Source: Planctomonas sp. JC2975 (GTDB lineage Bacteria > Actinomycetota > Actinomycetes > Actinomycetales > Microbacteriaceae). From it: a DNA stretch of 64,000 nucleotides. The position numbers and the translations under genes are program-made. The notes under the pieces were generated by a model. The model was not told where the DNA came from, did not search any database, and was given only the letters and a program-made list of their open reading frames with translations. Location: NCBI RefSeq assembly GCF_012985205.1, contig NZ_JABEKS010000002.1:124001-188000 (forward strand), written 5' to 3'. Below, piece by piece: positions 54,601 through 63,542 of this stretch (position 1 is the stretch's first letter; each line of letters opens with the position of its first letter).

Positions 54601-54603
54601 CAA

Positions 54604-54609
54604 TAAGCT
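54604..54609 (+). promoter_or_regulatory. -10 box TAAGCT, leaderless start
   Basis: TAAGCT, then 6 nt, then the ATG at 54616. Confidence 0.6.
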
Positions 54610-54615
54610 GAGTCC

Positions 54616-55293
54616 ATGGTGCGGGTGGGGATCGTCGACGATCACGAGTCTGTGCGCCTCGGACTGCGGACCGCATGTCACGACGCGGGCTACGAGGTCG
54701 TCGCCACGGGTGCCACGGTGAACGCGGTGCTCGAGGAGCTCCCCGACACCGGATGCGACGTCGTCGTTCTGGACCTCTCGCTCGGAGACGGATCCAGCAT
54801 CACCGAGAACGTGAAGCGCGTGCAGGCCACGGGTGCAGGGGTGCTCGTGCACAGCATCGCCGATCAGGTCGCCAATGTTCGAGAGGCGCTCGCGGCGGGT
54901 GCAGCAGGGGTGATCCCGAAGTCCGCGCCGACCACGACGCTCATCGCCGCCATCAAGTCGGTGGCCGCAGGCGAGGTGCTGAACAACCTCGAATGGGCGA
55001 GCGCCATCGATGCGGACAGCGAATTCGCCAAGGCGCAGCTCGGACGCCGCGAGCGGGATGTCCTGCACCTCTATGCATCCGGTCTGCCCCTGAAGGCCGT
55101 TGCCGAACAACTCGGTGTCGCCCACTCCACGGCCCGCGAATACCTCGACCGCGTCCGCACGAAGTACGTCGAGGTGGGACGTCCTGCGCCGACGAAGGTG
55201 GACCTGCTGCGGCGCGCAGTGGAGGACGGCATCCTGCCGGGCCTCGCACCGGACGGCCCGGGATTCCCTGGCGTTTCGGATGGCAAGCGCTGA
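54616..55293 (+). CDS. NarL/FixJ-type response regulator
   Basis: A 225-residue regulator. The receiver has the acidic pair in 'VGIVDDHESVRLGL', phospho-accepting Asp in 'VVVLDLSLGDG' and the conserved Lys in 'GVIPKSAPT'. A LuxR-type HTH follows ('LGRRERDVLHLYASGLPLKAVAEQLGVAHSTAREYL'-order) with the usual recognition helix. The kinase gene starts inside its last codons (14-nt overlap), so it is coupled to its partner. Confidence 0.9.
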   Translation: MVRVGIVDDHESVRLGLRTACHDAGYEVVATGATVNAVLEELPDTGCDVVVLDLSLGDGSSITENVKRVQATGAGVLVHSIADQVANVREALAAGAAGVIPKSAPTTTLIAAIKSVAAGEVLNNLEWASAIDADSEFAKAQLGRRERDVLHLYASGLPLKAVAEQLGVAHSTAREYLDRVRTKYVEVGRPAPTKVDLLRRAVEDGILPGLAPDGPGFPGVSDGKR

Positions 55294-56515
55294 TCCGTCG
55301 GCCCCGGCCCTTCCGTCGGCGGCGACGGCGAGCCCGCTGACCAGAGCCCGGGTCGAGCGGCTCGCCGCGCGCGCCGTCGCCGGCTTCAGCTGGGTGTTCG
55401 GGATACAGGTCATTCCCGCGATCATCACCCAGTCGAGACACGTCGATCCCGTCTATACGACCTTGGTCGCCGGCGTGCTCTTCGCGTCGCTCGCCTGGCT
55501 TGGCGTCGCCTCGATCGCCGGACGCACCGTGCGAACATCCGCCCTCATCTTCTGCCTCGCATACGTGGTCGCACTCGCCTTCTGGGAATGCGGCATCACC
55601 GATCCCGACTACTTCACCGGAACACGCCCGTGGTTGTGGAACCTGCTCACCGTGGCGACCGCCTGCGCCGCCGTGGCCATGTCGTTCGTGTGGGCGGCGA
55701 TCTACACGCTTCTCGTGCCGGTTCTCTACGGCTTCGTGCTCGCCTTCACGGCCGGCCCGGATGCTATGCGGATCGCCGTGCTCGACTCCCTTTACGCCGT
55801 CATCTTCGCCACGCTGCTGCTGGCGATCATGACGATGCTGCGGCAGGCCGCCAGCAGGGTGGACGGGAGCCAGACGGCGGCGCTCGAGCGCTACGAGGTG
55901 GCGGTCCGGGCGCACGCCCTGGCCGCGGAGCGGGTCGAAGTGGATGCCATCGTGCACGACAGTGTGCTCACCACGCTGTTGTCGGCGGCCCATGCCCGCA
56001 CGCCGGAGGCGATGGCGATCGCCTCCTCCATGGCTGAGGACGCCCTCGGCCACCTCGACACCTCCGCGCCGCTCGCGCGTCCCGGCCGCGCGCTCGACGC
56101 CATCCCGATCAGCAGGCTGCGGGACCGGATCATCTCGGCCGCCCGGTCGTTCACCGTGCCGTTCTCGATCGTTCCGCGCATCCGCACCGATGCCCTCATC
56201 CCCGTCAGCGTTGCAGAGGCGCTGTACTCGGCGACAGTCCAGGCCATGGTGAACAGCGCCCAGCACGCGGGCGGGGTGCTGGTGCGACGCACCCTCCAAG
56301 TCGAGCCGACCGACGTCGGCGGTGTCCTCGTCGTCGTCACCGACGACGGCACCGGATTCGACATCGGACTGATACCTCCCGAGCGGCTCGGTCTCGAGGT
56401 CTCGATCCGTGAGCGGGTCGCTCTCGCCGGGGGCGAGGCATCAATCGACTCCACGCCGGGCAAGGGCACCACGGTGCGGTTGCGGTGGTGGCCGTCCGAG
56501 GAGGACGCCGGATGA
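55280..56515 (+). CDS. Membrane sensor histidine kinase (partner of the response regulator)
   Basis: About 411 residues. Five or six helices occupy residues about 20-200; a short linker leads to a HisKA_3-like segment with a candidate His in 'VDAIVHDSVLTTLL', and the chain ends with an HATPase_c domain ('LVVVTDDGTGFDIG', 'LEVSIRERVALAGGEASIDSTPGKGTTVRL'). Its start overlaps the regulator and its stop overlaps the next start (ATGA). The signal is unknown. Confidence 0.85.
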   Translation: MASADPSAPALPSAATASPLTRARVERLAARAVAGFSWVFGIQVIPAIITQSRHVDPVYTTLVAGVLFASLAWLGVASIAGRTVRTSALIFCLAYVVALAFWECGITDPDYFTGTRPWLWNLLTVATACAAVAMSFVWAAIYTLLVPVLYGFVLAFTAGPDAMRIAVLDSLYAVIFATLLLAIMTMLRQAASRVDGSQTAALERYEVAVRAHALAAERVEVDAIVHDSVLTTLLSAAHARTPEAMAIASSMAEDALGHLDTSAPLARPGRALDAIPISRLRDRIISAARSFTVPFSIVPRIRTDALIPVSVAEALYSATVQAMVNSAQHAGGVLVRRTLQVEPTDVGGVLVVVTDDGTGFDIGLIPPERLGLEVSIRERVALAGGEASIDSTPGKGTTVRLRWWPSEEDAG

Positions 56516-57597
56516 TCACCGTCTCCCGCGGCGTCCTCGTCGTCCTTGCTGCAGTGTTCTCGCTGTACCACGTCGTGCTCGCGATCACGTCGATGGGCGT
56601 GTACCACCATCCCGCGCCGGTCATCGTGGCCATCGCGCTCTACATCGCCGCCACGGCGCTCTCGCTCGCCGACACGCGCCGCGTCGCGCTCGCGGTATGG
56701 ATCGCCGCATTCGACCTTGCGGTGTCTCTGGCCGTGCCCGTGCTCGTGGCGAGCCAGCTCGATCAATCGCGGGAGAACGGATATGCAACGTGGTACGTGG
56801 CGGCGATCGGCACCCTGATGACCATCGTCATCGTGCGTCGCCGGAGCGTGTTCGCCTGGCTCGGCATCGCGTTTCTCGTTGCACACACCCTCGCGTTCGC
56901 CGGCGTGGTGGCTCTGGGCAGCTACGGGGTGATCGGAAGCGTCGTGTGGGTGGCAGCCGCGGCCGTCGTGACGCGCGCGCTCGGCTCGATGGCGCGGGAT
57001 GCGTCGCGGTTCTCCCGTGCGGAACGCCAGGTCGTCGAGTGGCATGCGGAGCAGGAGGCGCACGTGATCGAGCGGCAGCGCCGCCTCGATGAGACCTACC
57101 GCCGAGCTGCTCCGCTCCTGATCCGCATCGCGGAGAGTGGTGGGATGCTCACCGACGAGGAACGAGCGGAATGCCTCCTGCTCGAAGCGGGCATGCGGGA
57201 CGAGATCCGTGGGCGCGCGCTGCTCGACGACAGCGTGCGCGAGCGGATCCTCGCCGCGCGGCGGCGCGGGGCGGCGGTAGTGCTGCTGGACGACGGCGGA
57301 CTCGACGGACTGGATGAGGCGGATCTCGGACGCATCCACGCCCGACTCGCCGCAGCGCTCGAGCACTCAGATGCGGACAAGTTCATCGTGCGCACCGTGG
57401 AGAGCGGATCCGCGGTCGCCGTGACCGTCGTCGGCCTTCGTTCTGGAGCGCACCTGCCGACCGATGCCGATGGATCCGTCGGACCCCGGGACGCCGTCGA
57501 CGCTGCCGCCGCCGAATCCGAGGGAGCCGACGACGAGGTGGAACTGTGGCTGGAGATCCCACGGCAGCCATCGATACCGGCGGCCAATGCACTGTGA
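56512..57597 (+). CDS. Membrane protein resembling a sensor kinase without the ATPase domain
   Basis: A 361-residue protein. Five helices in residues about 5-165 are followed by a coiled-coil stretch ('RAERQVVEWHAEQEAHVIERQ') and a soluble domain with 'ERAECLLLEAGMRDEIRGRALLDD'. This layout matches the N-terminal and dimerisation parts of NarL-system kinases, but no N-box or G-box of an ATPase is seen. It is translationally coupled to the kinase (ATGA) and probably modulates it. The tail is acidic. Confidence 0.75.
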   Translation: MITVSRGVLVVLAAVFSLYHVVLAITSMGVYHHPAPVIVAIALYIAATALSLADTRRVALAVWIAAFDLAVSLAVPVLVASQLDQSRENGYATWYVAAIGTLMTIVIVRRRSVFAWLGIAFLVAHTLAFAGVVALGSYGVIGSVVWVAAAAVVTRALGSMARDASRFSRAERQVVEWHAEQEAHVIERQRRLDETYRRAAPLLIRIAESGGMLTDEERAECLLLEAGMRDEIRGRALLDDSVRERILAARRRGAAVVLLDDGGLDGLDEADLGRIHARLAAALEHSDADKFIVRTVESGSAVAVTVVGLRSGAHLPTDADGSVGPRDAVDAAAAESEGADDEVELWLEIPRQPSIPAANAL

Positions 57598-57764
57598 GGG
57601 TTCGCTTCTGGACCGACTCCCAGCGAGGTCGCGTCTCGATGACCGATCTTGCTGATCACCGGGGCATCCCACCGTTTCTGCCATGGAAACCGGTATGCGG
57701 GGGAGCTGGCAGCGATTGCGATCGGTTCGCACCGCGTGGTGGCGTTGTGGTGCCGCAAATGCAT

Positions 57765-57798
57765 CGGAGGGCGCCGGTCTAATGACCGACGCCCTCCG
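57765..57798. terminator. Strong hairpin terminator 1
   Basis: CGGAGGGCG/CGCCCTCCG (outer 9 bp) and CGGTC/GACCG (inner 5 bp), separated by one mismatch, close a TAAT loop. It lies 170 bp after the stop of the kinase-like gene. 57598-57764 shows no gene. Confidence 0.85.
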
Positions 57799-57805
57799 GA
57801 AGCCC

Positions 57806-57842
57806 CGAGTCGGGGCGACAACCCGAATATCGCCCCGACTCG
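57806..57842. terminator. Strong hairpin terminator 2
   Basis: A perfect 13-bp stem CGAGTCGGGGCGA/TCGCCCCGACTCG surrounds an 11-nt loop. It follows the first hairpin by 7 bp, so transcripts from both sides meet a double barrier between the convergent operons. Confidence 0.85.
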
Positions 57843-58059
57843 CCCCCAAAACACTCGCCCGCTTACCCTAGTCGGCGAATGAATGGCGGTGAATCTCAGA
57901 TGAGAGACACCTAGCAACATCAATAATGATGGGGTTCGCGCAAGAGGGAAAGTCGTCATTTTGGGGGACAATCGGGGGACAGTTTTCCCGCGTAATCCAG
58001 GGTGTTTTGTCCTCCGAGCCTCAAAACGGGGTACAAATCGGGGTTCAAGCCGCCTGGCG
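57843..58059. other. AT-richer intergenic stretch without a recognisable gene
   Basis: This part has a visibly lower GC content than its surroundings and short repeats (TTGGGGGACAATC then GGGGGACAG; GGGGTACAAATC then GGGGTTCAAG). GGGGTTCAAGC looks like a tRNA T-arm, but its stem does not pair and no acceptor or anticodon arm is present. It may be a relic of an integration or an inactive gene; nothing firm can be said. Confidence 0.3.
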
Positions 58060-58296
58060 TCAGCGCCACGCCCGCCAGGCGCCGTCACCCCGCACCAGAG
58101 GCGCGCGCAGGTTCCGCTGGTCGCGCTGCCAGGCCGTGCTCGCGGCATCCGCTTCCGGTGACTCGCGCGCGGACTGTTCACGCAACGCCGCCGTGAGCAC
58201 CGCAGTTGCAGCGGCGATCTCCGTCTCAGACAGTCCGCCGGTGCGGAACACGATCTGCGAGGCGTCCACCTCGGTATGCATGCTGTGCCTCGCCAT
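58060..58296 (-). CDS. accE: Acyl-CoA carboxylase epsilon subunit
   Basis: A 78-residue protein with the small AccE pattern: an N-terminal 'IVFRTGGLSETEIAAATAVLTAAL' helix region and a basic, Trp-containing C-terminus ('WQRDQRNLRAPLVRGDGAWRAWR'). It lies directly after the beta subunit gene, 25 bp away, as in mycobacteria and Streptomyces, where epsilon links alpha and beta subunits and raises activity. GAGAGG lies before the ATG at 58296. Confidence 0.85.
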   Translation of the reverse strand: MARHSMHTEVDASQIVFRTGGLSETEIAAATAVLTAALREQSARESPEADAASTAWQRDQRNLRAPLVRGDGAWRAWR

Positions 58297-58321
58297 GGCT
58301 GTTCCTCTCAGTCCTTGGTGG

Positions 58322-59956
58322 TCACAGCGGGATGTTGCCGTGCTTCTTCGGCGGCTGCGTCGCCCGCTTGGAGCGCAGGGCGCGCAACGCCTTGATGACG
58401 GAAACACGTGTCGCAGCCGGCTCGATGACTCCGTCGAGCTCCCCGCGCTCCGCAGCAAGGAACGGGGATGCGACGTTGTACGTGTACTCGTTCGCCAGCT
58501 TCGTACGTACGGCGGCGACATCTTCGCCCGCCTCCTCCGCACGCCTGATCTCGCCGCGGTACAGGATGTTCACCGCCCCCTGGCCGCCCATGACCGCGAT
58601 CTCGGCCGTCGGCCAGGCGAGGTTGATGTCGGCGCCGAGTTGCTTCGATCCCATCACGATGTACGCACCGCCGTACGCCTTCCGCGTGATGACCGTGACG
58701 AGCGGAACGGTGGCCTCCGCGTACGCGTACAGCAGCTTCGCCCCGCGTCGGATGACGCCCGTCCACTCCTGGTCGGTGCCGGGCAGATAGCCGGGCACGT
58801 CGACGAGTGTGAGGATCGGGATCGAGAACGAATCGCAGAAGCGCACGAACCGCGCCGCCTTCTCACCCGCATCGATGTTCAGCGTTCCGGCCATCGCGTT
58901 CGGCTGGTTCGCGATGATGCCGACCGACCGGCCCTCGACGCGAGCGAATCCGATCACGATGTTCGGCGCGAACAGCGGCTGCACCTCGAGGAAGTCGCTG
59001 TCGTCGACGATGTGCTCGATGATCGTCGTCACGTCGTACGGCTGGTTCGGGGAGTCGGGGATGATCTCGTTGAGCCGGCGGTCGGCATCCGTGATCTCCA
59101 GCTCCGCCTCCGCATCGTAGACGGGCGCATCGGTCATGTTGTTGTCGGGCAGGAAGCTGAGCAGCGCGCGGGCGTAGTCGAGGGCATCCTGCTCATCCGA
59201 TGCCAGATAGTGGCTCACACCGGAGATCTTGTTGTGCGTGAGCGCGCCACCGAGCTCTTCGAAGCCGACGTCTTCGCCGGTGACGGTCTTGATGACATCC
59301 GGACCGGTGACGAACATGTGGCTCGACTTGTCGACCATGATCACGAAGTCGGTGAGCGCGGGGGAGTACACGGCGCCGCCGGCGGCCGGACCCATCACGA
59401 TGGAGATCTGCGGGATGACACCGGATGCCTGGGTATTGCGCCGGAAGATCTCGCCGTACTTGCCGAGGGCGACCACACCCTCCTGGATGCGCGCCCCACC
59501 GGAGTCCAGGATGCCGATCATCGGCACACCCGTCTTCAGCGCGTGGTCCATGACCTTGATGATCTTCTCGCCCGCGACCTCGCCGAGCGAGCCGCCGAAG
59601 ATGGTGAAGTCCTGGCTGAACACGGCAACATTGCGGCCATGGATGGTGCCGAGCCCGGTGACCACGGCGTCGCCGTACGGACGCTTGTTCTCCATGCCGA
59701 ACGCGTGAGTGCGGTGGCGGACGAACTCGTCGAGCTCGACGAACGACCCAGGATCGAGCAGCAACTCGATGCGCTCGCGCGCCGTCAGCTTGCCCTTGGC
59801 GTGCTGCTTCTCGATGGCGGCCAGCCCGCTGGCGGTAACCGCCTCGTGGTACCGGACCTTGAGATCGGCAATCTTGCCGGCGGTGGACGTGTCGGGCGCG
59901 GCGTCGTTCAGGGCCTCGGCGGCACCGTCGGCGTCGGGGGTGGAGATGTCGGTCAC
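58322..59956 (-). CDS. accD: Acyl-CoA (acetyl/propionyl-CoA) carboxylase beta subunit
   Basis: About 544 residues, a carboxyltransferase of the PccB/AccD5 type. '[23 protein letters not shown]' and '[16 protein letters not shown]' form the first acyl-CoA/biotin pocket; '[13 protein letters not shown]', '[13 protein letters not shown]' and '[17 protein letters not shown]' form the second. The residue at the pocket that favours acetyl- or propionyl-CoA cannot be assigned by eye. The GTG at 59956 has TACAGT 6 nt upstream. It works with the alpha subunit at 48841 and epsilon at 58060. Confidence 0.93.
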   Translation of the reverse strand: MTDISTPDADGAAEALNDAAPDTSTAGKIADLKVRYHEAVTASGLAAIEKQHAKGKLTARERIELLLDPGSFVELDEFVRHRTHAFGMENKRPYGDAVVTGLGTIHGRNVAVFSQDFTIFGGSLGEVAGEKIIKVMDHALKTGVPMIGILDSGGARIQEGVVALGKYGEIFRRNTQASGVIPQISIVMGPAAGGAVYSPALTDFVIMVDKSSHMFVTGPDVIKTVTGEDVGFEELGGALTHNKISGVSHYLASDEQDALDYARALLSFLPDNNMTDAPVYDAEAELEITDADRRLNEIIPDSPNQPYDVTTIIEHIVDDSDFLEVQPLFAPNIVIGFARVEGRSVGIIANQPNAMAGTLNIDAGEKAARFVRFCDSFSIPILTLVDVPGYLPGTDQEWTGVIRRGAKLLYAYAEATVPLVTVITRKAYGGAYIVMGSKQLGADINLAWPTAEIAVMGGQGAVNILYRGEIRRAEEAGEDVAAVRTKLANEYTYNVASPFLAAERGELDGVIEPAATRVSVIKALRALRSKRATQPPKKHGNIPL

Positions 59957-59962
59957 CTGTTC

Positions 59963-59968
59963 ACTGTA
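59963..59968 (-). promoter_or_regulatory. -10 box TACAGT, leaderless start
   Basis: TACAGT (59968-59963), then 6 nt, then the GTG of accD at 59956. This decides against the upstream starts in the same frame. Confidence 0.6.
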
Positions 59969-60184
59969 CTTGGTGGGGGTTGGGGGGATCGGTTGGGGGA
60001 ATCCCACAGAGATCGCTGCAGATTCAGGTGCAATGCCATGAGCGGTGGGCAGCCCCAGCCGACCGATCTCGGAGTTCGCACGGTGACCGTTTCAGCGCCT
60101 ACGCTTACGCTTGCGTGGGGCCGGCCGCCGTGACCTGCGATGCGTCTGCTCCAGTCGCAGCCCTATTTACACGGAGAACTAACC

Positions 60185-60736
60185 TTGAGCGATCGCGATC
60201 CGGATGCTGCGAGTGCCTCCTCCGGAGGTAACATCTCGCCTGGCGCCACGTCTGCAGATGCCAACGCGGCATCGGGTGGATCGGTCCCAGCGCGCGGCAC
60301 GTCGAGTCTGCGGCGAGTTCGCCAGCGGATCATCGACTCGCGGCTTCTCCTTCAGAATCGTGCCATCGTCCGATACCTGGTCGTCGGTGGCTTGAGCTTT
60401 GTGATCGACTTCGGGCTGCTCGCGTTGTTCGAGGAGGTCTTCCATTGGCAGACCTGGATCGCCACAGCGGTGGCCTTCCTCCTTAGCGTGATCTTCAACT
60501 ACATCGCCCAGCGGACGTATTCGTTCGATTCGAATACGCCGCATGGCAAGACACTGGTGCGGTATGTCATCCTGCTGGCCTTCAACACTGTTGCGACCTC
60601 CGTGATCGTGTCGCTCGGCGCCAAGACGCCGTTGACATGGGCCGGAGCGAAGATCGTAGCCACCGGCATGACGACGTTGTGGAACTATTTCGTGTTCAAA
60701 TACTGGATCTTCGCCTCAAGACGGCTGCGTAGCTGA
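60185..60736 (+). CDS. GtrA-family membrane protein (glycan-lipid flippase type)
   Basis: About 183 residues. After a Ser/Ala-rich cytoplasmic N-terminus, four helices carry the GtrA pattern: 'RYLVVGGLSFVIDFGLLALF', 'AFLLSVIFNYIAQRTYSFD', 'VRYVILLAFNTVATSVIV' and 'TTLWNYFVFKYWIF'. GtrA proteins move polyprenyl-linked sugars across the membrane for glycan decoration. I prefer a TTG start at 60185 (GGAG about 8 nt upstream) over an ATG at 60140. It converges with the GH25 gene. Confidence 0.88.
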   Translation: MSDRDPDAASASSGGNISPGATSADANAASGGSVPARGTSSLRRVRQRIIDSRLLLQNRAIVRYLVVGGLSFVIDFGLLALFEEVFHWQTWIATAVAFLLSVIFNYIAQRTYSFDSNTPHGKTLVRYVILLAFNTVATSVIVSLGAKTPLTWAGAKIVATGMTTLWNYFVFKYWIFASRRLRS

Positions 60737-60770
60737 CAATCAACTTGGGCGGGCGAATCCTCGCCGTCTC

Positions 60771-63488
60771 CTATCCAAATATGTTCCAGCCGAAGTCGAC
60801 GTCTTTTCCGAAGTTGAGTCCGGACGGTCGTGCTGTGCTGCCGGCGGTGCCGGTGCCGGAGTAGTAGTAGAGGTTTCCGCTGGGGGTGATTCCGAGGATG
60901 TCGGGTTTCCCGTCTCCGTTGAGGTCGCCTGATGCCACGACCTGGGTGAACATGTTCCAGCCGAAGTCGACGTTTTGTCCGGGGTTGAGTCCGGACGGTC
61001 GTGCTGTGCTGCCGGCGGTGCCAGTGCCGGAGTAGAAGTAGAGGTTTCCGCTGGGGGTGATTCCGAGGATGTCGGGTTTCCCGTCTCCGTTGAGGTCGCC
61101 TGCACCGATCACCTGGGTGAACATGTTCCATCCCCAGTCGACGTTGATGCTGGGTGCCAGGCCGGAGATGTCGTATCCGCTGCCGGTCTTGCCGGTTGTC
61201 CCGGTTCCGGCGTAGAAGTACAGCTGCCCGGTGGGTGTAATGCCCAGCAGGTCGGGTTTGCCGTCTCCGTTGAGGTCTCCGGGTGCGACTATCTGGCTGA
61301 ACATGTTCCATCCGCTCAGGCCGATTTTCTGACCGGGGCCGAATGGTGCGGTTGTCTTCCCGTTCCCCGGGTAGAACCACAGAGTCCCATCCGGCTTCGT
61401 CGCCAGAAGATCCGGACGACCATCACCATTCAAATCCCCCGTCGCCACAATGTGGTTGAAGACGTTCCATCCGAAGTCGACATCGACGGGTGGCTTCAGG
61501 CCAAGGGCTGCTGCGTTTCCCGAGGAGGCGGTTGATCCTGTCCCGGCGTATAGATCGAGATGCCCTTCCGGCGTGACTCCGATGAGATCGGGCTTCCCGT
61601 CTCCATTCACGTCACCTGGTGCAAGGGTGGTGGTGAATGCGTTCCATCCTGTCGTGTCGAGCACGGTGCCAGGATGAAGCCCCGAAGAGATGGCGGGCTG
61701 CCCGGCCGTCCCAGTTCCGAGATACGAATACAAATCGCCTGACGGGGTAATTCCGAGAACATCGGGAATGTGATCTCCCGAGATGTCACCCGCCCCGATC
61801 ACATATGTGAATATGTTCCAGCCGAAGTCGACGTCTTTTCCGAAGTTGAGTCCGGACGGTCGTGCTGTGCTGCCGGCGGTGCCGGTGCCGGAGTAGTAGT
61901 AGAGGTTTCCGCTGGGGGTGATTCCGAGGATGTCGGGTTTCCCGTCTCCGTTGAGGTCGCCTGATGCCACGACCTGGGTGAACATGTTCCAGCCGAAGTC
62001 GACGTTTTGTCCGGGGTTGAGTCCGGACGGTCGTGCTGTGCTGCCGGCGGTGCCAGTGCCGGAGTAGAAGTAGAGGTTTCCGCTGGGGGTGATTCCGAGG
62101 ATGTCGGGTTTCCCGTCTCCGTTGAGGTCGCCTGCACCGATCACCTGGGTGAACATGTTCCATCCCCAGTCGACGTTGATGCTGGGTGCCAGGCCGGAGA
62201 TGTCGTATCCGCTGCCGGTCTTGCCGGTTGTCCCGGTTCCGGCGTAGAAGTACAGCTGCCCGGTGGGTGTAATGCCCAGCAGGTCGGGTTTGCCGTCTCC
62301 GTTGAGGTCTCCGGGTGCGACTATCTGGCTGAACATGTTCCATCCGCTCAGGCCGATTTTCTGACCGGGGCCGAATGGTGCGGTTGTCTTCCCGTTCCCC
62401 GGGTAGAACCACAGAGTCCCATCCGGCTTCGTCGCCAGAAGATCCGGACGACCATCACCATTCAAATCCCCCGTCGCCACGACCGGAGACGGTCGCCATG
62501 CGCTTTGAGTCGTCGCCGTGACTTGGAGCTGGGAGATGTTCCCGTTGAACTCGTCTTGATCGCCGGGAAACACCCCGGAGTCCGCGTACTGCCAGAAGGT
62601 GAACGATGGCCATCCACGCGGGAGTGTCCCAGGGCCGCCCGCAACATTGCTCGGCCAGCTCGCGATGAACAACGGATTGGCCGAGAATCCTGTCGAGTCG
62701 CCCGTGCAGGTTCTCCACCAGTCCGTCGTGGAGTAGATAGCGGGGAGGCGCCCGGTTCGTGAGAGGACTGTACTCGAGAAGCTCGAGATCCACGCAACCA
62801 TGTCGGCCTGGCTCAAGCCGTAACACTCGGAACCGTAGGGGTTGTACTCGATGTCGAGCAGCGGTGGGAGAGTGTGGCCGTCCGGTGTCCACCCGCCGCC
62901 GTTGGAGACGAAATAGTTCGCTTGCGCCGCGCCGGACGAGGTATCGGGGGTCGCGAAGTGATATGCGCCGTGGAAGAGGCCCGCTGACAGGGAGTCGCCG
63001 TACTGCTCACTGAACTGACTGCTCACATAGTCAGTGGACTCCGTCGCCTTGACGTAAGCGAAACGTGCGCCGTTCGCGTATGCGGCGCTCCAGTCGGACG
63101 GGGTGAGCTTCTGCCATGCGCTGACGTCCATGCCCAGCACGCCCGAGGGCTGACCGGAAGCCAATGCCATGGCCGGCACGATCTTGTTCGAATCTGAGGA
63201 ACCGTCGATTCGGGCGGCGATCGTAGATCCCATCGAGTGATTGTGAGCGGCGTTCATGAGCGCGAGGCTCGGATCAGTCCCTTGGACCACCCGGGCCGAC
63301 GCGGTGTGGTCTACTGAGTCCCTGGAGTCGGCTTCGGACGAAGATCGTGTCGAAGCGATGTGCGCCTCGACCATCCGAGAATCTGAGGAATGAGTTGCGA
63401 GTGTCGACCCTGGGAGCAGAATGCCTACGGTGCTGAGCAAGACTGGAACGATGATCCCGAATATGCGGTCGATGCCACGCTTGGTCAC
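60771..63488 (-). CDS. Secreted GH25 lysozyme with ten FG-GAP/VCBS-like repeats
   Basis: About 905 residues. A signal-type helix ('GIIVPVLLSTVGILLPGS') precedes a Ser-rich stretch and a GH25 muramidase domain ('GVLGMDVSAWQ', 'FAYVKATESTDY', 'LPPLLDIEYNPYG' with the catalytic Asp/Glu, 'SFTFWQYADSG'). The C-terminal half has ten repeats of about 57 residues with 'GDLNGDGKPDLLGITP'-like loops. A 1032-bp (344-codon) periodic duplication makes the last four repeats identical to earlier ones. The gene stops in mid-unit (GWNIFG). GTG 63488 with GGGGGG upstream is preferred to the GTG at 63515. Confidence 0.88.
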   Translation of the reverse strand: MTKRGIDRIFGIIVPVLLSTVGILLPGSTLATHSSDSRMVEAHIASTRSSSEADSRDSVDHTASARVVQGTDPSLALMNAAHNHSMGSTIAARIDGSSDSNKIVPAMALASGQPSGVLGMDVSAWQKLTPSDWSAAYANGARFAYVKATESTDYVSSQFSEQYGDSLSAGLFHGAYHFATPDTSSGAAQANYFVSNGGGWTPDGHTLPPLLDIEYNPYGSECYGLSQADMVAWISSFSSTVLSRTGRLPAIYSTTDWWRTCTGDSTGFSANPLFIASWPSNVAGGPGTLPRGWPSFTFWQYADSGVFPGDQDEFNGNISQLQVTATTQSAWRPSPVVATGDLNGDGRPDLLATKPDGTLWFYPGNGKTTAPFGPGQKIGLSGWNMFSQIVAPGDLNGDGKPDLLGITPTGQLYFYAGTGTTGKTGSGYDISGLAPSINVDWGWNMFTQVIGAGDLNGDGKPDILGITPSGNLYFYSGTGTAGSTARPSGLNPGQNVDFGWNMFTQVVASGDLNGDGKPDILGITPSGNLYYYSGTGTAGSTARPSGLNFGKDVDFGWNIFTYVIGAGDISGDHIPDVLGITPSGDLYSYLGTGTAGQPAISSGLHPGTVLDTTGWNAFTTTLAPGDVNGDGKPDLIGVTPEGHLDLYAGTGSTASSGNAAALGLKPPVDVDFGWNVFNHIVATGDLNGDGRPDLLATKPDGTLWFYPGNGKTTAPFGPGQKIGLSGWNMFSQIVAPGDLNGDGKPDLLGITPTGQLYFYAGTGTTGKTGSGYDISGLAPSINVDWGWNMFTQVIGAGDLNGDGKPDILGITPSGNLYFYSGTGTAGSTARPSGLNPGQNVDFGWNMFTQVVASGDLNGDGKPDILGITPSGNLYYYSGTGTAGSTARPSGLNFGKDVDFGWNIFG
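60778..61448. repeat. 671-bp direct repeat, copy 1 (inside the GH25 gene)
   Basis: Appears identical base for base to 61810-62480. It holds the last four FG-GAP-like units and the gene's end. Confidence 0.88.
61810..62480. repeat. 671-bp direct repeat, copy 2 (inside the GH25 gene)
   Basis: Offset 1032 bp from copy 1, an exact multiple of 3, so the reading frame is kept. 361 bp of unique repeat-type sequence lie between the copies. Confidence 0.88.
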
Positions 63489-63542
63489 AACATCCCCCCG
63501 ATTGTTGTCGAACACTCACCAGGCTACGAGAGGGTCGCGGTA

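Noticed and set aside
58015-58050. tRNA gene (T-arm-like GGGGTTCAAGC)
   Set aside because: The T-stem does not pair and no acceptor, D or anticodon arm can be drawn around it.
60778-62480. Insertion sequence or transposon ends
   Set aside because: The long direct repeats lie wholly within the repeat-coding part of one gene, keep its frame, and contain no transposase or terminal inverted repeats.
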